From assembly GCA_958510875.1 (NCBI GenBank), contig OY294067.1, positions 199,890,524-199,954,523 on the forward strand: a stretch of 64,000 nucleotides of DNA, given 5' to 3'. Both the position numbers and the translations under genes were made by a program. The DNA is from Endomychus coccineus (lineage: Eukaryota > Arthropoda > Insecta > Coleoptera > Endomychidae). The first letter of the stretch is position 1, and every line of letters begins with the position of its first letter. Shown piece after piece: positions 1 to 13,585 of the stretch. The notes under the pieces are model-generated. The model had not been told where the DNA came from and made no database searches. It saw only the letters and a program-made list of their open reading frames with translations.

Positions 1-703
1 TAACTTCCCCAATTAATTACCAATTCCAAGTATGCATTCAATTTCGTTCTTGTATCCCACGTTGTACTCCTATATTCTAACTGCATCCCCATTTACTGTT
101 TTTTTGTCTTTTTGACTATATATAATATGAGATCGCGAATTGGTACTTTTTGTATCGTTCTGAAGATGACACGCTTGTTGTCGAAACTTGATCACAATTG
201 TGTTCCATAATATGAGTGACAGAGGAACAAAGTAAAAGTGTTCCGTTACTCGATTATAGTTTTTGCCTTGGAAATCTCATTATCAATTCATATCATACCG
301 ACCAAAAGAAAATACTCATTCAATTCAAACCTTATGAATTGGGTCTATGGTAAAATATAAATTTGAATATTTCAATTAAGTTTACGAAAAAAACCATGGA
401 ACATCGTGTGGTTAGCTTTGGAATTTTCCTACGGAGATTGGCATCAGGAAATACCATACTAGGCAAAGAATGCTACAACTTCGCCTTCATGGAAAATTTA
501 TGTTTGGAAGAAAATAAATAGGAAAAAAACGCTTCTCAGTTTTGAGTGTACTCAATTCTGTGATGTAGAATATGGTTTTTCTGAATATTAAGAAATTCTA
601 TATTTTCAAATTTACTTCTGCGCAACACATGTCTAAAGTGTCATCAATCTATAGTACCTACAGCTAATGTTCATGCTAGCTCTCCTAGTAGAGGAAAACT
701 ATT
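1..703. other. No gene or repeat recognised
   Basis: AT-rich sequence without a convincing coding frame, RNA gene or repeat. Only short random reading frames are visible on both strands. Confidence 0.6.
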
Positions 704-806
704 TATCGCCTCAGATAACATTCCTGAATAGGGAGGATATCGCCTCAGATAACATTCCTGAATAGGAAAGATATCGCCTTAGATAACATTCCTGAATAGA
801 AAGTGA
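704..806 (+). repeat. 34-bp tandem repeat, three copies
   Basis: Three head-to-tail units begin at about 706, 740 and 774. Each carries TCGCCTCAGATAACATTCC followed by TGAATAGG-type sequence, with a few substitutions in the third copy. The spacing is exactly 34 bp both times. This is a small minisatellite; no coding role is seen. Confidence 0.9.
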
Positions 807-3800
807 AACTGAGTTTACTCTGATGATGGCTACTTTGTAGCTGAAACGTGCTCAATATGTTTCTTATTTACAGTAATATAAGATCAGATAATATTGTGGT
901 AGTAACGGAAGATGAATATCTCGTCTGACCAATTATCAAAATTCTCCTGCATTTGTTCGTCGCTATTGCGCAAAACTTCCAAAGACTCATTATGTGTATA
1001 TGAACTGAAGCTGTGTAGATTTGAACACAGTATCTCTTACAGTATGAGGTCGAAGTGTTTTATGTATTTTTGGATAAAAGATCGGGATCATTTGATATAC
1101 GATTGACAGGGCCTTGATTCTGACTAACGATTCGATTGCAACATAGGGAGAGTTACATGATATATTAAAATCATGAGTTATCACATTTTTTTTTCATCTT
1201 CTTTTGATGGTCATTTGTCTTATGCAGCTCGATAAGAAATTTCAAATACTTCAGGAATGGAAACTTGCTGGTGAACTCTGCTGGGAAATTTCAAAAATAT
1301 GCCCATCTACTTATTTGATCATTGAAATTTTGCTCCACAACATTATCGCGTATGAAAACTATTCTAATAAGAAAGTCTAGATCGTTAAGTAACATGACAA
1401 ACTAATAGTTGGAGACAGCTGTTTTGATTCTGTTGGTGGTATACATCAACCTCGACATCAACAAACAGAATGGTATAGAAACCAAATATCTAACGCCATC
1501 TACGAGTATTTAGTTTGTAAGGTTACTGATCGATCTAGATCAGAGAGACCTGATCATCGTTATCTGGCAAAAGCCAACAAGTTGAAAAAATTATATTCAT
1601 TCATCTTTCAATTGTTACAGAAGTGTTGTAATGATCAAAAGACAAACACTTATATAGGTAACTCATTATTGAAACAAACATAAAATACGTTGACTACGTG
1701 GAATTTTCCGAATTATCTAAGTATTCAATTAAACGTGATATAATATCTGTTACTTATATTTTCTTCGATCTTATCAGATGAAACGTGATGCTCCATGATG
1801 TATACCGTACTAGATTGAGTATCTCTCACTACTGGTTGATATCGAAAATCGAATAATAAATATTTATCGAAATCTTATAATTGTTTTTCTACTGAACCTC
1901 AAGTGACAGGAGTTCAATTCTCGTGAAAATAGCATATAAATTACAGAGACAATTTGATCAATTGAATAGGATTCACATGAGGATTGAGCAAATTTCCTTC
2001 CGAAGGTCCTAAAAAATTACGTACGAACTTTGCGACATATAAAACGTTCGTTTTATTTGTTTCATCTGCCGATTGGCAGTATAAAGTCCCCTCAATTCAC
2101 GTGAATGTTCGTGAACTGGTGGAATACGTGTTGAGACTTTATTCTTTCGGAATTTTACAACTGCCCCAAAGCCAACAGAGGAATATCGAAAGTAATATAA
2201 ACCACTCGATAACCCTATTGAACTGGATGAGAAATTAACTTAGCTTATGAAATGATATAGGGTCCTCAAAATAACCACAAACATATTTTATTCACGTGCC
2301 CATTAAATCGACTGATAAGGATGTTAAACTCGCAATAAGAAGCACCAATATTTCGCTTTCATTCAATTTTTCAACATATCACACCGATCGAACAAGATTA
2401 ATGTGACAATGCCGCTTTGTGGTGAATTAATTTTGGGCAATACTAGCGGATACTGGTCCGGTTATCAGTCCTCGGGCTACTTGAAATAGATTTTATTATG
2501 ACATATGTTATCATTAGGTACAGGTATCTTCCTGTTCTTCATAGAATTGGCGTAACTATCTCATGTCTAATTTTGGGCACAACCGGTTACAATATACCAG
2601 GTTTAAAGAGGTTCATTTTCATACTACGTCTGACTACTTGCTGCCACATTGATTTGGTGTAGAAATGAAGGTATTGAAGCTCTCATATGGTACCCAAAAC
2701 CATAAATGGTGGAACATCAGTGTACTATTTTACTTAAAACCGAACATCTATTAAAATGTATGATCATAGAGAATACGTTTTCATTGTAATTGTACTATTT
2801 TAAATGAATAATAGAGATATAAACGAAATATATATATATAGACTTATTCTGAAAGACAGATCTTAGAATCTGAACCACTCTTTGCTGGTCCTCTAGTAGA
2901 TGAACAGACTTGCGATTTATTTTTGGAAATTTGTAAGTTCATTCCACATAGGATCGGAAGTCGGGTTCCTTACGCGTATTGTTGACTTCAATTCTAGAAC
3001 GAAATGGCAGAATAGGTCCTATATTTAGACATGGAATGTTTCTATCATGAACATGCGCATTTATGATTTGAAGGGGTGATGTTCGTGTGGAATTCAAAGG
3101 AACCTCAGCAAGAGTTCTTTACGAAATTCACTTTTCTGATCAATATCTTTGAATGTTTTTTCAGTCTTCGATGACATCAAGGGAACAAAATTATTTCTTC
3201 AGAGCATGAGAATATCACTTTCAACAAATTAATTATTAACTTATCAGTACAATAATATGAGATTTTAATATTTATTTGCGGTTCAGATCCTGTAAATTAT
3301 GGAAATCATATTTCATCATATCATCGTGGTCGTCATTCCCAAATAATCTACTCCATATCATCTTCGATATTGGTTTATTTTCATGTCACTTGTTACAATT
3401 TTTGTCATCCGTGGCTAGTCTCCACCTACTGTTGAGTCTCAACCATCATTCGTTTTAGTCAGTGGCATGATTAGTATCTGAAGTGTAGTCGACATGAATT
3501 CGATTGATTCAATTTATTCGTATGCCGACGATTTTGAATGGGCTTAGTATAAAACACCAAGAAACAATACGACGGATTCACAACTCATGAAATGGTATTA
3601 TGTAGAATCGTATCATCGATCATATCAGTTGTTGCCATGATGGTGTTCGAAAGAGACTCTAAACTACTGTACTATACAAAGGAATTTCCACATCAACTAT
3701 TACTGTTTATAATATCATCACTGATAGCTAAAACAAGATTTCAAATTTTTTGATAATACTCTATGACTAAACATCACGAATTTTCAGAAGATTCCTAGTG

Positions 3801-4352
3801 TTCGTTTTGTTTCATACAGTTAGTGAAAGCTTATACCTAATAGAGATCGTTAATATAATTATACGTTCTCCCCTTCCTCATGCTTATTTGAAATGATTAA
3901 TAAAATATGTTTCTACTTAAATAACCCACGAAGTAATCTGCAGTGTATTGAACCTATCAAAATATTAGAATCACTTGATCGATTTTGTGATAAATGACAG
4001 AGTCATATATAATAATTGAGTAGAAAATATGGGGACAATCAATCACAAGTGAACTGCAAATATCATGAAATGATTTAGTCACATATATATTGTTATGATT
4101 TCATTTCCTAAACAATGAAATGATAAAATTAGAACTTACCGAACATTGAAAATCAGAAAAGATTAATAAAAAGATATTACATGGAATTAAAAACAATATT
4201 AAAAGTTAAATAATAGTTAGTATAATATAATGAACAATGTAAAACATGATAAACAACAATGTAATTAGAATAAAAGTGTAAAACAAGAACTTCAGTGAAA
4301 GTGAATAAACGTACAGTGTTACGAAGGCAGAAATCATAATTAAAATGATTAT

Positions 4353-4354
<2 letters not shown>
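807..4354. other. Intergenic, no supported gene
   Basis: No recognisable gene. One plus-strand frame at 1984-2238 (about 84 codons, starting from TTG rather than ATG) reads fairly naturally, with SSADWQYKVPSIHVNVREL in its middle. It has no recognised domain and no clear splice sites, so I leave it as an unsupported frame. A short (TA)n run lies near 2830. Confidence 0.5.
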
Positions 4355-4434
<80 letters not shown>

Positions 4435-4475
4435 TATATATATATATATATATATACATACATATATATAAATAT
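4355..4475. repeat. (TA)n microsatellite
   Basis: Nearly pure alternating TA for about 110 bp, with a few interruptions at its right end (GATA, CATACA). It directly adjoins a tRNA-like repeat copy, as several other (TA)n tracts in this window do. Confidence 0.95.
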
Positions 4476-4480
4476 ACTAT

Positions 4481-4702
4481 ATTCTTTCAGAGGTTTATAA
4501 ACATATAAAAATCTGACAGCACCAAAGAAGTGTAATTGCTAAGCACCCTGGGCTAGACATCCAGCAATGTGGGTTTGAATCCCGCCTATGGTTCAATGTT
4601 TTACGTTTGTTCATCTTTATAATCCTAAGTTGAATTATCTAAGTTATCTTCATAATTCAGAGAAATTGTTTCTGTATCTCTTAATGTACCTACACGAAAC
4701 TG
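4481..4702 (+). repeat. tRNA-like dispersed repeat, plus copy
   Basis: One copy of a repeat family found repeatedly in this window. It has a head related to AGGTTTATAAACATATAAAA, then a tRNA-like core with an intact anticodon stem-loop and a B-box variant GGTTTGAATCC. The shared tail follows: GTTTTACGTTTGTTCATC, then TTATCTAAGTTATC-type sequence, ending in TACACGAAACTG. The first part of the leader is missing. It is joined tail-to-tail with an inverted copy on its right. Confidence 0.85.
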
Positions 4703-4815
4703 TAAACGTAAAACAATGAACCATAGCTGGGATTTGAACTCATATCCCTGGATGCCTAGTTCAGTGTGTTGACCAACTACACCACTTGATCCTGTCAGAG
4801 TCTCATATTTTTGTA
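4703..4815 (-). repeat. tRNA-like dispersed repeat, minus copy (partial)
   Basis: Inverted, shorter copy of the same family. On the minus strand it runs from a leader remnant (related to AAATATGAGACTCTGACAGG) through a tRNA-like core to GGTTCATTGTTTTACG. Most of the tail is missing. Together with the neighbouring plus copy it forms a potential hairpin. Confidence 0.8.
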
Positions 4816-6952
4816 TGTAGGTGCAAAATGTGAATATACTGACAATTCCAGAACATTCAGGTAAATTCGGTCAAACATTCAATTGCGATTATTATGTAGT
4901 ATTATTAATATAACATTACATACAGATTAGACAATTCTTGAAAATTAAGGAAATAAGCACATATTCGAAATTCAAAACGTCTATATTCTCAATGTCATTT
5001 TTCATAATAACTCAATTGAGGTGATGAATTACTGTTCTGTTATTGGGTAGATAAAACATGAAATATCAAAAGGATCTATGATGCACAAGTGAGCATGAAT
5101 ACACAGAAAGCAAACTGCAAAGATGGAATGTCCTTAATTCAAAGTTGCTCAAGAATATACGTTATACGAAGGTATTTTAATATAAAAGGCAATATGGAAC
5201 TACAAAAGCTAAAAAGAATAAATATTTTAAGAGAAGCTGCACAGCTTGTGTTTGTTGGTATTTTATCAAGGAATAGGTGAACAACATTCTTGCTGCTATT
5301 TGATACTTTGGTATTCTAGCGTGTATGGATTTCTTCCGGAATGCTTCTAAATCAAACTATTAAACGTGTTTAACAAATTTCACTTATGAATATCATATGA
5401 TAAAAAGTTTCCATTACATGTTCAATATTTGATATCATGTATACTGAATTTCATTTGCATGTAAATAACAATGGCTGTTCATGAGTTAATAAAAAAGTTC
5501 GCGGATTGTTAAACAAAATAAATACACTACTTGATGTACAAGTAACAAAGATGTTGATGTTGAAATGAGAATCATGAGATATTATAATGTTTCAGAAACA
5601 ACGATATGTAAAGCACGAAGATAAAATGTTAATGTTTCTTAATTCCTCAACATAGTACTACAGTTGCTACATTTTTCAAAAGCATCCCTTTCAACTTTTA
5701 TGTCTGGTGTAACTGTAAGTATTCACTATTGATTCTCAACAGAATGATGGTTTCACAATGTACTTTGATACATTATCATTTACATCATACTGATGAATAA
5801 TAGACAATCTAGATACCTACTTATCGAATCACATAAAGTGGGTTCTGAGTAAATAAGGTATGTATAATATATTTCGAAATTAATCTAATGAATTTTACCA
5901 AAAGCTGCGTAATTAGAAATGAAAATCTATAAAAAGTATAATTTGAGGCAGTCATTTTTAAGTGATGTTCATGTATCTTAGAATTATTCCGCAGCACCCC
6001 TCTTCTCGATATGCGCCTAATGTACCCAACCTTCATGCTATGGGATATTACAGATGCAAGAATCATTGAGATATCATAAAAATGGGATGAAGAGACTCAT
6101 TAGTAGAATTATCATACCTACACGTTACAGTAGCAAGTTGAGTGACGTGGTTATTGTTTCAATATTATTTAAAGCCTAAATTCTCGTTGCCTTTTGTTTA
6201 TATACACGATTCAGCGTATCCTTCTTGCTAGTCATTGCAGCTTGTATTTCCAGGCTGATCGATATACCGCCATGTAGACTACAATGATTTGTGAAATCTA
6301 AGAGCTTAATTTCATAAATGACTAAGCAGTTTATAGCTGAAAATCGGTGTAAGACTTATCAGTGGTGTTATTCTTGGAAATTCTAGATTGTTGAATTGAC
6401 TGATGAATTGAAATTGAAATAGGAGCATTATTGCATGTTACTCAAATTAAATTTAAATAATACATGAAACATATTACGATACTCCGTAATTCTTCATTAC
6501 TTACCAAAATTATTGGAATTGAGTGGATTATTTCACGTTATTGTTCATTGCAACAGTGCTGGAAATATACACACAAAGCTCTCGGTATGAAAACAATAGA
6601 TAGCTCCATATTCTCGCTCTATCTAGAAAATCCAGATTAGTTATCGCAATCGCAGTGAACAGGAGTAGAGTTAAATGATTTCATGTAGCAAGTCATATTG
6701 ATTCTTTTTCTGTGAATTTGTTTCTAACAGAGCTTGCTGGAGTCCTAGCTTAAAATAAGATATATAGTTAGAATAACATATTGCTCAACGATAATTAATA
6801 ATGAATATTTTATTTAGGTAAGTAGGCACTACATCAAACAATAATCTCAACTAATATCGAATATGGCGAATTCATAATCCTTGCGACATCTTCAGAAATA
6901 TAATGCACAGAAGGTCATAATGGGAATAATAAAACTAATCAATACGTAAGTA
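4816..6952. other. Intergenic, no supported gene
   Basis: Only short, compositionally unremarkable frames on either strand. Nothing recognised. Confidence 0.55.
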
Positions 6953-7905
6953 TACAAGGTGTCCTATATTTACCGTGCCAAACTTCACCAAAGGCTTTAA
7001 CTTCCAAAACGAGTGAAAAAAATCTGAGCGACCATTGCAATTTTCGACAAGGAACATTTAAGATAACATAACACGGAAAATATTCTAAATGTCTTCGATA
7101 ATAATCCGCAAATCGGTAGTCCATATATATCCAGAATCTCGAAAGTGCCTAGGGCAACAGTAATGAGACATGTGAGTACCCAACAGGCCAATGAAATACC
7201 AAATTGATTGATTTCAGATACGGAGGATGTTCAAACTTCAAGGAATTCATCCATTTCACTACCGACGTGTGCAGGATTCATTGCCAAGTAATTATCACCC
7301 GAAGATACAGTTCTCTCAATGGATTTTCGAGAAGGAAAATGCCTCATCGAACATTCTTTTGAGCGATGAATTCATCTTCATCAGAAATGGAGGGTTCAAT
7401 ATGCACAACACCCATGTATGGACAAATGATAATCTCAGAGTGGTGATTTCAGCATAGTTTTTCTGTAGATACATGAGCAGGAATGATAGGAGGTCCGGTT
7501 ATGTTACCCAACCGCTTCAATGCGCATGAGTATCATAACTTCCTGCAGAACACGAACACGACGGAGCTCCTGCACATTAATTATGGACGTTAGGTCATGG
7601 CTAAGTGAAAATAGGATAGGACGTAATGGTCTCATCCCACCCCGATCACCGGACCTCATTCCCTTAAATCATTATTCATGGGGTCATATGAAATCGTTGG
7701 TGTATGAAACTGAGGTAAACACGCAGGAAGAATTATTTCGACGAATAGTTGGCAGCAATTGAACTCAGACGAAATCGCTTCCAAATTTTGACAGCCACAA
7801 GCGCTATAAGTCATCGAACGAGAATGTACATTGGAAAAATGGAAATTCATCTCTTCAATTTCTGCCAATATTGAGGTTTCGCATTAAATTTATTTTATGT
7901 TGATC
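6953..7905 (+). pseudogene. Degraded mariner/Tc1-superfamily transposase
   Basis: Remnant of a DDE/D cut-and-paste DNA transposon. The left end TACAAGGTGTCC looks like the terminal sequence of such insect elements. About 7108-7176 reads as a helix-turn-helix-like segment (NPQIGSPYISRISKVPRATV). From about 7227 a frame gives HPFHYRRVQDSLPSNYHPK and then LLSDEFIFIR, with the first catalytic Asp at 7365-7367. The second motif HDGAPAH lies at 7557-7577 (Asp 7560-7562) in another frame and is followed at once by a TAA. The third, PPRSPDLIPLN (Asp 7652-7654), is in a third frame and leads into WGHMKSLVYETEV. The Asp2-Asp3 interval is not a multiple of three, so deletions have occurred. Several frame changes and stops make it non-functional. 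A right terminal repeat was not found. Family assignment is confident; the subfamily is not. Confidence 0.88.
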
Positions 7906-8860
7906 ATAATGTTCTTGTAAATTTGGGTTATTGAAAATATTGATATTGCTTATTTTGTTCTGACTGCTAACGATTCGTTCAACATTTTTTCAATAATTTC
8001 ATAATCAACAAGTAAAACAAACAGAGTTACTGAGGTAGTTTATTATTCCGTCGTCTCACTATTAGGGCCCCCACAAAATTATTCGTTGAAAATAAATTAG
8101 CTTGTACTATGATTTAATAACAATGTTGTGTATAATTTGTCGGAAGTAACAATATTTTTAAATCGATCGAACTTGAAAATGGTATATCTTATCGGAACAA
8201 GAGTACCTTTATCCCCTAAAATGGTCTAAATATTCAAAATTCGATAAACCGTCGAACATTTTGCATACGAAAAAGTAAAATTTAAGGTACCCCTATACTG
8301 TTTTATACACTTTGGATGAAATTTTGAAATATTTTGTTGCGCTCTGCACTGGGCATAGAAAGTTCAGTTCTTGTATCAAATTGCATCATCTTATCACATA
8401 GCATTTCTGCATTATTCATAATGAAAACCGAATCCAAACTAAAATTATGAAAGATAATCAAAGAGAAGAAAAATTGAAAAGAAAAACAATGAAAAAAGTT
8501 CTATTATGTTGGAATGATACATATCAAGGAAAATTTGAATTGTTGATGGAATACCTTTCGCATATAGGATAACTATTCTATAACTAGTCATAAGTGGAAA
8601 GAAAAGTTCCAGTAGAATAAGCAATGGTAATTTCCTATATAATAGAGTTTCATCCAACACGTACAACATTAATCAAACCGCGGGGCTGCACCACACCTAC
8701 TAAATGATGGAAAAAGCAGACCCATTCTCAAAATTGATTTAAGCCTACCTTCAAAGACACAATGTGAATGTATTACAATGGAATTTTCTCTTGTGAGGAA
8801 TTTTTAATGAAAATAATCTAATTGATTGAACCAATTTTACGGGTGTGTTTCCCCTACTTC
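7906..8860. other. Intergenic, no supported gene
   Basis: No recognisable coding sequence or repeat. Confidence 0.5.
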
Positions 8861-9203
8861 AAAAAACGATTGAACTTTAGATGAATGTTCATGCATAGTT
8901 GATCTATGGGGGAGCATCGAATCGCATTGTGTTCATCAATGATTTACTATCCTTTCGGAGGTTCATATTCACAAAAACATAAGAATCTAAGGGGACCAAA
9001 GTGGTGTAATTGATAAACACCCTGTGCTAGACATCCAGTAATGTGGGTTCGAATCCCGCCTATGGTTCAATGTTTTATGTTTATTCATCTTTATAATTCT
9101 AGGTTAAATTATCTAAGTTATCTTCATAATTCAGACAATTAAATTGTATATCTCTTAATGTACCTACGAAATTGTGGTCAATTATACAAAGAAACTCCAT
9201 CAT
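8861..9203 (+). repeat. tRNA-like dispersed repeat, near full length
   Basis: One of the two most complete copies. A leader of about 130 bp (TGAACTTTAGATGAATG, then GTTGATCTATGG, then CATCGAATCGCATTGTG) precedes a 73-nt tRNA-like core at 8995-9067. The core can pair an acceptor stem ACCAAAG/CTATGGT with one mismatch and a D stem GTGT. The anticodon stem and loop are partly decayed in this copy, and the T arm is built round GGTTCGAATCC. The tail (TTTATTCATCTTTATAAT and on) ends near AAAGAAACTCC. The loop reads AGA at the anticodon position, but the variable loop is only about 4 nt, so it is not a normal serine tRNA. It is a tRNA-derived repeat rather than a functional tRNA gene. Confidence 0.85.
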
Positions 9204-11475
9204 TTCGTTTTTCGATATTTCTTGTCGTACCATTCATTTATAATAAACAGGCAGAGCTATTCCTTAATAGGTGATTTATATTCATTAAAGTTCAGAGGCT
9301 TTGCAATCTAAAATGTATATGTAATAATGGGGCCTATATTATATTACATTACTGTTACTGACGAGTCATTTGATCCACATGTTCAATGCTTAACAAATAA
9401 GTTCAATTTGTTGTGAGGGAGTTCCCGTCAGTGTTCAGTTCCTCCAAAACTACCAAGTAATAATATTTTATGCGCCATGTGACTCCCACATAATTGATCA
9501 ATAGTTTCAATCAACAGTAACATCTAGAAATCAAGAATTTCAAGTGAGGCTATTGATATGTTGATCCAGCTTTGGAGATTTTGATTACACTGGGCGTGAA
9601 CTCAAGACTCCCAGTTTGAACGGTTATTCAAAATAGCCTTTATGATGTTATTAACTATTCTTAAAATTTCACTCCAAAGAGTTGAAGGCATAATATCATC
9701 GTATCAACATTCTAAGATTCCCTCATCAATTGGATGCCGTATATTCATTTACGATAAACGTCATCAATCGAATTTCGAGAATGATTCATTCCTATTTGTT
9801 GAGCATCTACCCGTTGTCGAGTAGAAATGCAAAATTCTTGTACAATCCGCATTGACAAATTTATCGCTCTCAGAAAAAGAATAGGTAACTTTATTTTCGC
9901 TACAAAATATGTCCTTTCAATGTAAATAGGAAGATGGAATGACTAAACATCAATTTTAGAATATGTCAAAGAGAAGAACACCGCATTGAAATTTCAGTAT
10001 TCAGGAATTCCTTGATTATTAGATATTATACCAGGAACACATACATTCAGGTTCATTCTTTGTTATCCTCACTGGAGCAACTTATGATAAATAGGCCCGT
10101 TTTTGTTACTTTTTAACTATTTCAAGCGGTACAAGTCTCCGATTTTATCTAAAATCAGTTTACGTTATTATACCCCTGTGGAAGTAGCTTTTCAGTATAA
10201 CTGTTATTGCGAATAATGTTGCTTGCCAGTTATGGATTTCGAATTTTCTAAGTTGATGGAATTCTGTATTTGACATCGTGCGATGCAAGAAGATGTAGGT
10301 AATGCATTACTGTACAAAAACAGCCGGTGTCCAAGTACTGAACATGTATCTCCAAAACAGGATGCTCATTTATATTTATTGTTTCATTTCCAGAGGATCA
10401 TTTTTAAACTGTTATTTAAAAATATTTTATTCGGAAGCTTTATTAAAGTTCGGCATGTTGAAAATGTACCTACTTCGAAATTGTCATCGTACACTTTTAT
10501 TTCTTCCAATTCAATACATTTCCCTCACTATCATTCAATCAAATATTCCTGTACCAGAAATTTCTCGAAATATAGAATTATTTCACCAAGGAAGAAGACT
10601 TGCCTAATGACCATTAACCGTGCCACTAACCACTGTTCGAAAAGAATCGAAACGAGTGATCTTTTTAAGTTGGTGATGTTTCTCCCGCCAATATTACTGT
10701 ACTGAGAGTACAGCCGTTACTTAAGAGGTATCCTTGTCATTTCCATCTCAATGCTACAAGTAATAATACGATATTTACCCTCTCTCTACCTACCATCATA
10801 CCCTGCGCTTTACTTACATATATCGAAGGACAATTTTTGCATGCACAATGGATGCAACGTTTCCATTGACTTAAGCGTAGGGGAAGTACGTCACCCTATA
10901 TAATCCTCTTTGTTGCAATCGATTTTTCTTAGTTCCATTATGATTTGAAGATTAACTTGAAGGAAATCTGACTTATGTGTACATAGGATTTATATTCTGG
11001 AACCATTAGTAGATGTATGCTTCATTTTTTATATTATAGAGTATGAAGAAGAGATTTTTTTGATGATCCAAAAGCCTAACACCCATTTGAGCACCGAAAA
11101 AGTGTCTAATAAATTCATGAATCTTAATCGGAAATCACATTGTGTGAAAATCCTAATGAATCTGTTCCAATTCCGGCAAATATCTGAATTTATTTCATAG
11201 AAGATTTTAGCGCGTATTGCATAGATTGTGCAACTGCAATTCTGCAATTTTTTGATGTTCTAAGGAGTTTCATGAATTACCTAGAACTCAATATATCACT
11301 CTCATTGAGTAGATTGCAATCTATATCGAATGTTTGGGATCAAAGTACCACTGTAACGTAGGATCCATTATATTATATTTCGATATTTGACTTTTGCAAG
11401 ATTTCTATAGAATTCCATATTCTTCTGAGTACTCTTATTATCGTGATCTACTACGTTTTAGGAACAACTTGTTTC
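9204..11475. other. Intergenic, one weak open frame
   Basis: The longest frame is 10283-10705 on the plus strand (140 codons from ATG), overlapped by a second open frame at 10302-10607. Composition is low-complexity and hydrophobic, no domain is recognised, and two overlapping open frames argue for chance. No repeat recognised. Confidence 0.5.
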
Positions 11476-11619
11476 GAGAACTCATTAGACAACAGCAAAT
11501 CACAAGTAACCTGTAAGCTCTAACTCACTACGCCTGCAGATACCTCAGAGAACTCAGGAGACAACAGCAGGTTACAAGCAACCTGTAAGCTCTAACTCAC
11601 TAATCCTGTAGATACCTCA
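11476..11619 (+). repeat. 72-bp tandem duplication
   Basis: Two head-to-tail copies start at 11476 and 11548, each GAGAACTCA..GACAACAGC followed by AACCTGTAAGCTCTAACTCA and GATACCTCA. They differ at only a few positions, so the duplication is fairly recent. Confidence 0.92.
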
Positions 11620-12507
11620 TCTGATACAGTTGATAATTAAGTCCAACGTTTTGTTTTATCACATTATTTCACTTTATATTCCATTTGAGATTCAGAAGAA
11701 GTTTCGTAATCTCTCATGGTGGATTATATAGATGCCTTATTCATAAATAACTCGCAACATATACAGATTCCATTTTTATGCTTGACATAATGTCATTTCA
11801 AATATCAGTGGAAGTTTCGATATGAATAATTCTTCAGAGACTTACGAGAATATAATGTTATGCAGGTCTCCCTCTCTCTCTCTGGCATATAATTCCCCAA
11901 ACTTACTAAACCTTTGTATCGATGTCGAAAGCGGAACAATTAACTTTGGAAGTGCCCTAAAGTGCCTTCTGTGCCGTATATTCAGACAACGGAAGCTTCA
12001 GGCGACACTGTGCTTTCGGTCATATTACTTTGAGAATTCTACGTAGACGTTCTTCCAAATATACAATGTATGTGCAGCTACAAAAATTCTCAGCGACAGA
12101 AGTTATCCAGTTATAACACGCTTTCAGATCATTCCTGCAGCAAAAACATTTCAGTGAACTGGTATTTCACCAGAAGCTTCTACAATTGTTTGAGTGATTT
12201 TCTTCACATTATTTTCACACTTTTTTGCACACTGGATCGTTCTTTAGTATCTGGAATGAAGTTATGAATAAAACCGCACTCCAATATCCGGTTATGCTTA
12301 AACGCAATATAAGCTATTCCTACTCAAAATTTCATTGAATTTTGTACCAGTGCTGAATGAAATGAACTGTGATCAATTGATCACGTCACTTCCCTCACTT
12401 TTGTTAGCTAACTAGCGTTCGGGCGATCCTGCGGGTCGAATTCATAAGAAAATATATCGAAAAATAAAATTGAGAGCAAAAAAACATTCAAAGACGAGCT
12501 TCTATTT
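11620..12507. other. Intergenic, no supported gene
   Basis: Plus-strand frames at 11822-12046 and 12070-12267 are short and unrecognised. Near 12370-12405 a palindromic TGATCAATTGATCA followed by CGTCACTTCCCTCAC resembles, inverted, a segment near 63170-63200, so both may belong to an old dispersed repeat. Confidence 0.45.
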
Positions 12508-12757
12508 TGTATAGTGGAGTCATTCCACGGAAAAATGAGGCGAAGTTTGTAAGAATTTGATAGAGTTTGGGGAGGTGAAGAAAGTTGTTTCTTGTTATAG
12601 GAATAATGATATTCCACAATTTTAACAAGAAATATTTGGTGCAACCATCCCAAAAATCCTAAAAACTGGTTTCTAGGCCTTTTTTTAGGTCACCTTTGAA
12701 GTTTTAATTTTTTTGGACCCCTTAGACTTCTTACTGAGGTTTGGTAGTTGAACCCTC
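12508..12757 (+). repeat. Dispersed repeat, left part (also at 45.27 kb)
   Basis: This segment starts with TATAGTGGAGTCATTCCACGG and resembles 45267-45510 along most of its length. Shared blocks include GGAAAAAT, then AAATTT(A/C)TTTTAGCAATATT-like sequence, a conserved GGAACCAT-type block and TTTGGACCCCTTAGAC / TTGGATCCTTTAGAC. Its continuation is found beyond an inserted block, at 14097-14250. Confidence 0.7.
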
Positions 12758-12924
<167 letters not shown>

Positions 12925-13231
12925 GAATCTTAAAATACAAGTCAGCTGCAGACGCATTTCATTAATCAAAATCATCTATTCTTTTCTAAATTACATGGAA
13001 ACACTAATTCACATTTTGATAAAGACAATAAACATTTTCGAAACGTCAAACAGAATTTTTATTTCATTTTCATTATATATACGAACCAATATACCAAGAA
13101 AACATACAAATATTACAAATGGTTCAAGAATATCAATAAAAGAATAAAAGAATATATATATTCTTTTATTCTTTTATTGATATATAGAATATATAGAATA
13201 TCAATAAAAGAATAAAAGAATATATATATAT

Positions 13232-13408
13232 ATATATAACTTAAGAGATATAGAATTAAATTTTCTGAATTATGAAGATAACTTAGATAATTTAACATAG
13301 GATTATAAAGATGAATAAACGTAAAAGATTGAACCATAGGCGGGATTCGAACCGACATTTCTGGATTTCTAATCCAGGGTGTTTACCAATTACACCACTT
13401 CGGTCCTG
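13232..13408 (-). repeat. tRNA-like dispersed repeat, minus copy
   Basis: Minus-strand copy containing the whole tRNA-like core: ACCGAAG start, anticodon loop TTAGAAA, B-box GGTTCGAATCC. The tail follows as far as AACTTAAG-type sequence, where it runs into (TA)n. Part of the nested palindrome. Confidence 0.85.
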
Positions 13409-13585
13409 GACTAGAAATCCAGAAATGTGGGTTCGAATCCCGCCTATGGTTCAATCTTTTACGTTTATTCATCTTTATAATCCTATGTTAAATTATCTAA
13501 GTTATCTTCATAATTCAGAAAATTTAATTCTATATCTCTTAAGTTACATACACGATAGTGGCCAATTAGGCAAAGAAACTTTAAA

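Noticed and set aside
704..806. CRISPR-like array
   Set aside because: The three units are contiguous 34-bp tandem repeats without unique spacers, in a eukaryotic context.
8995..9067. Functional tRNA gene
   Set aside because: The cloverleaf pairs only imperfectly, the anticodon AGA clashes with the short variable loop, and the same unit is dispersed with leader and tail in at least nine places.
10283..10705. 140-codon frame as a gene
   Set aside because: Low-complexity composition, a second open frame overlapping it, no domain and no splice or promoter context.
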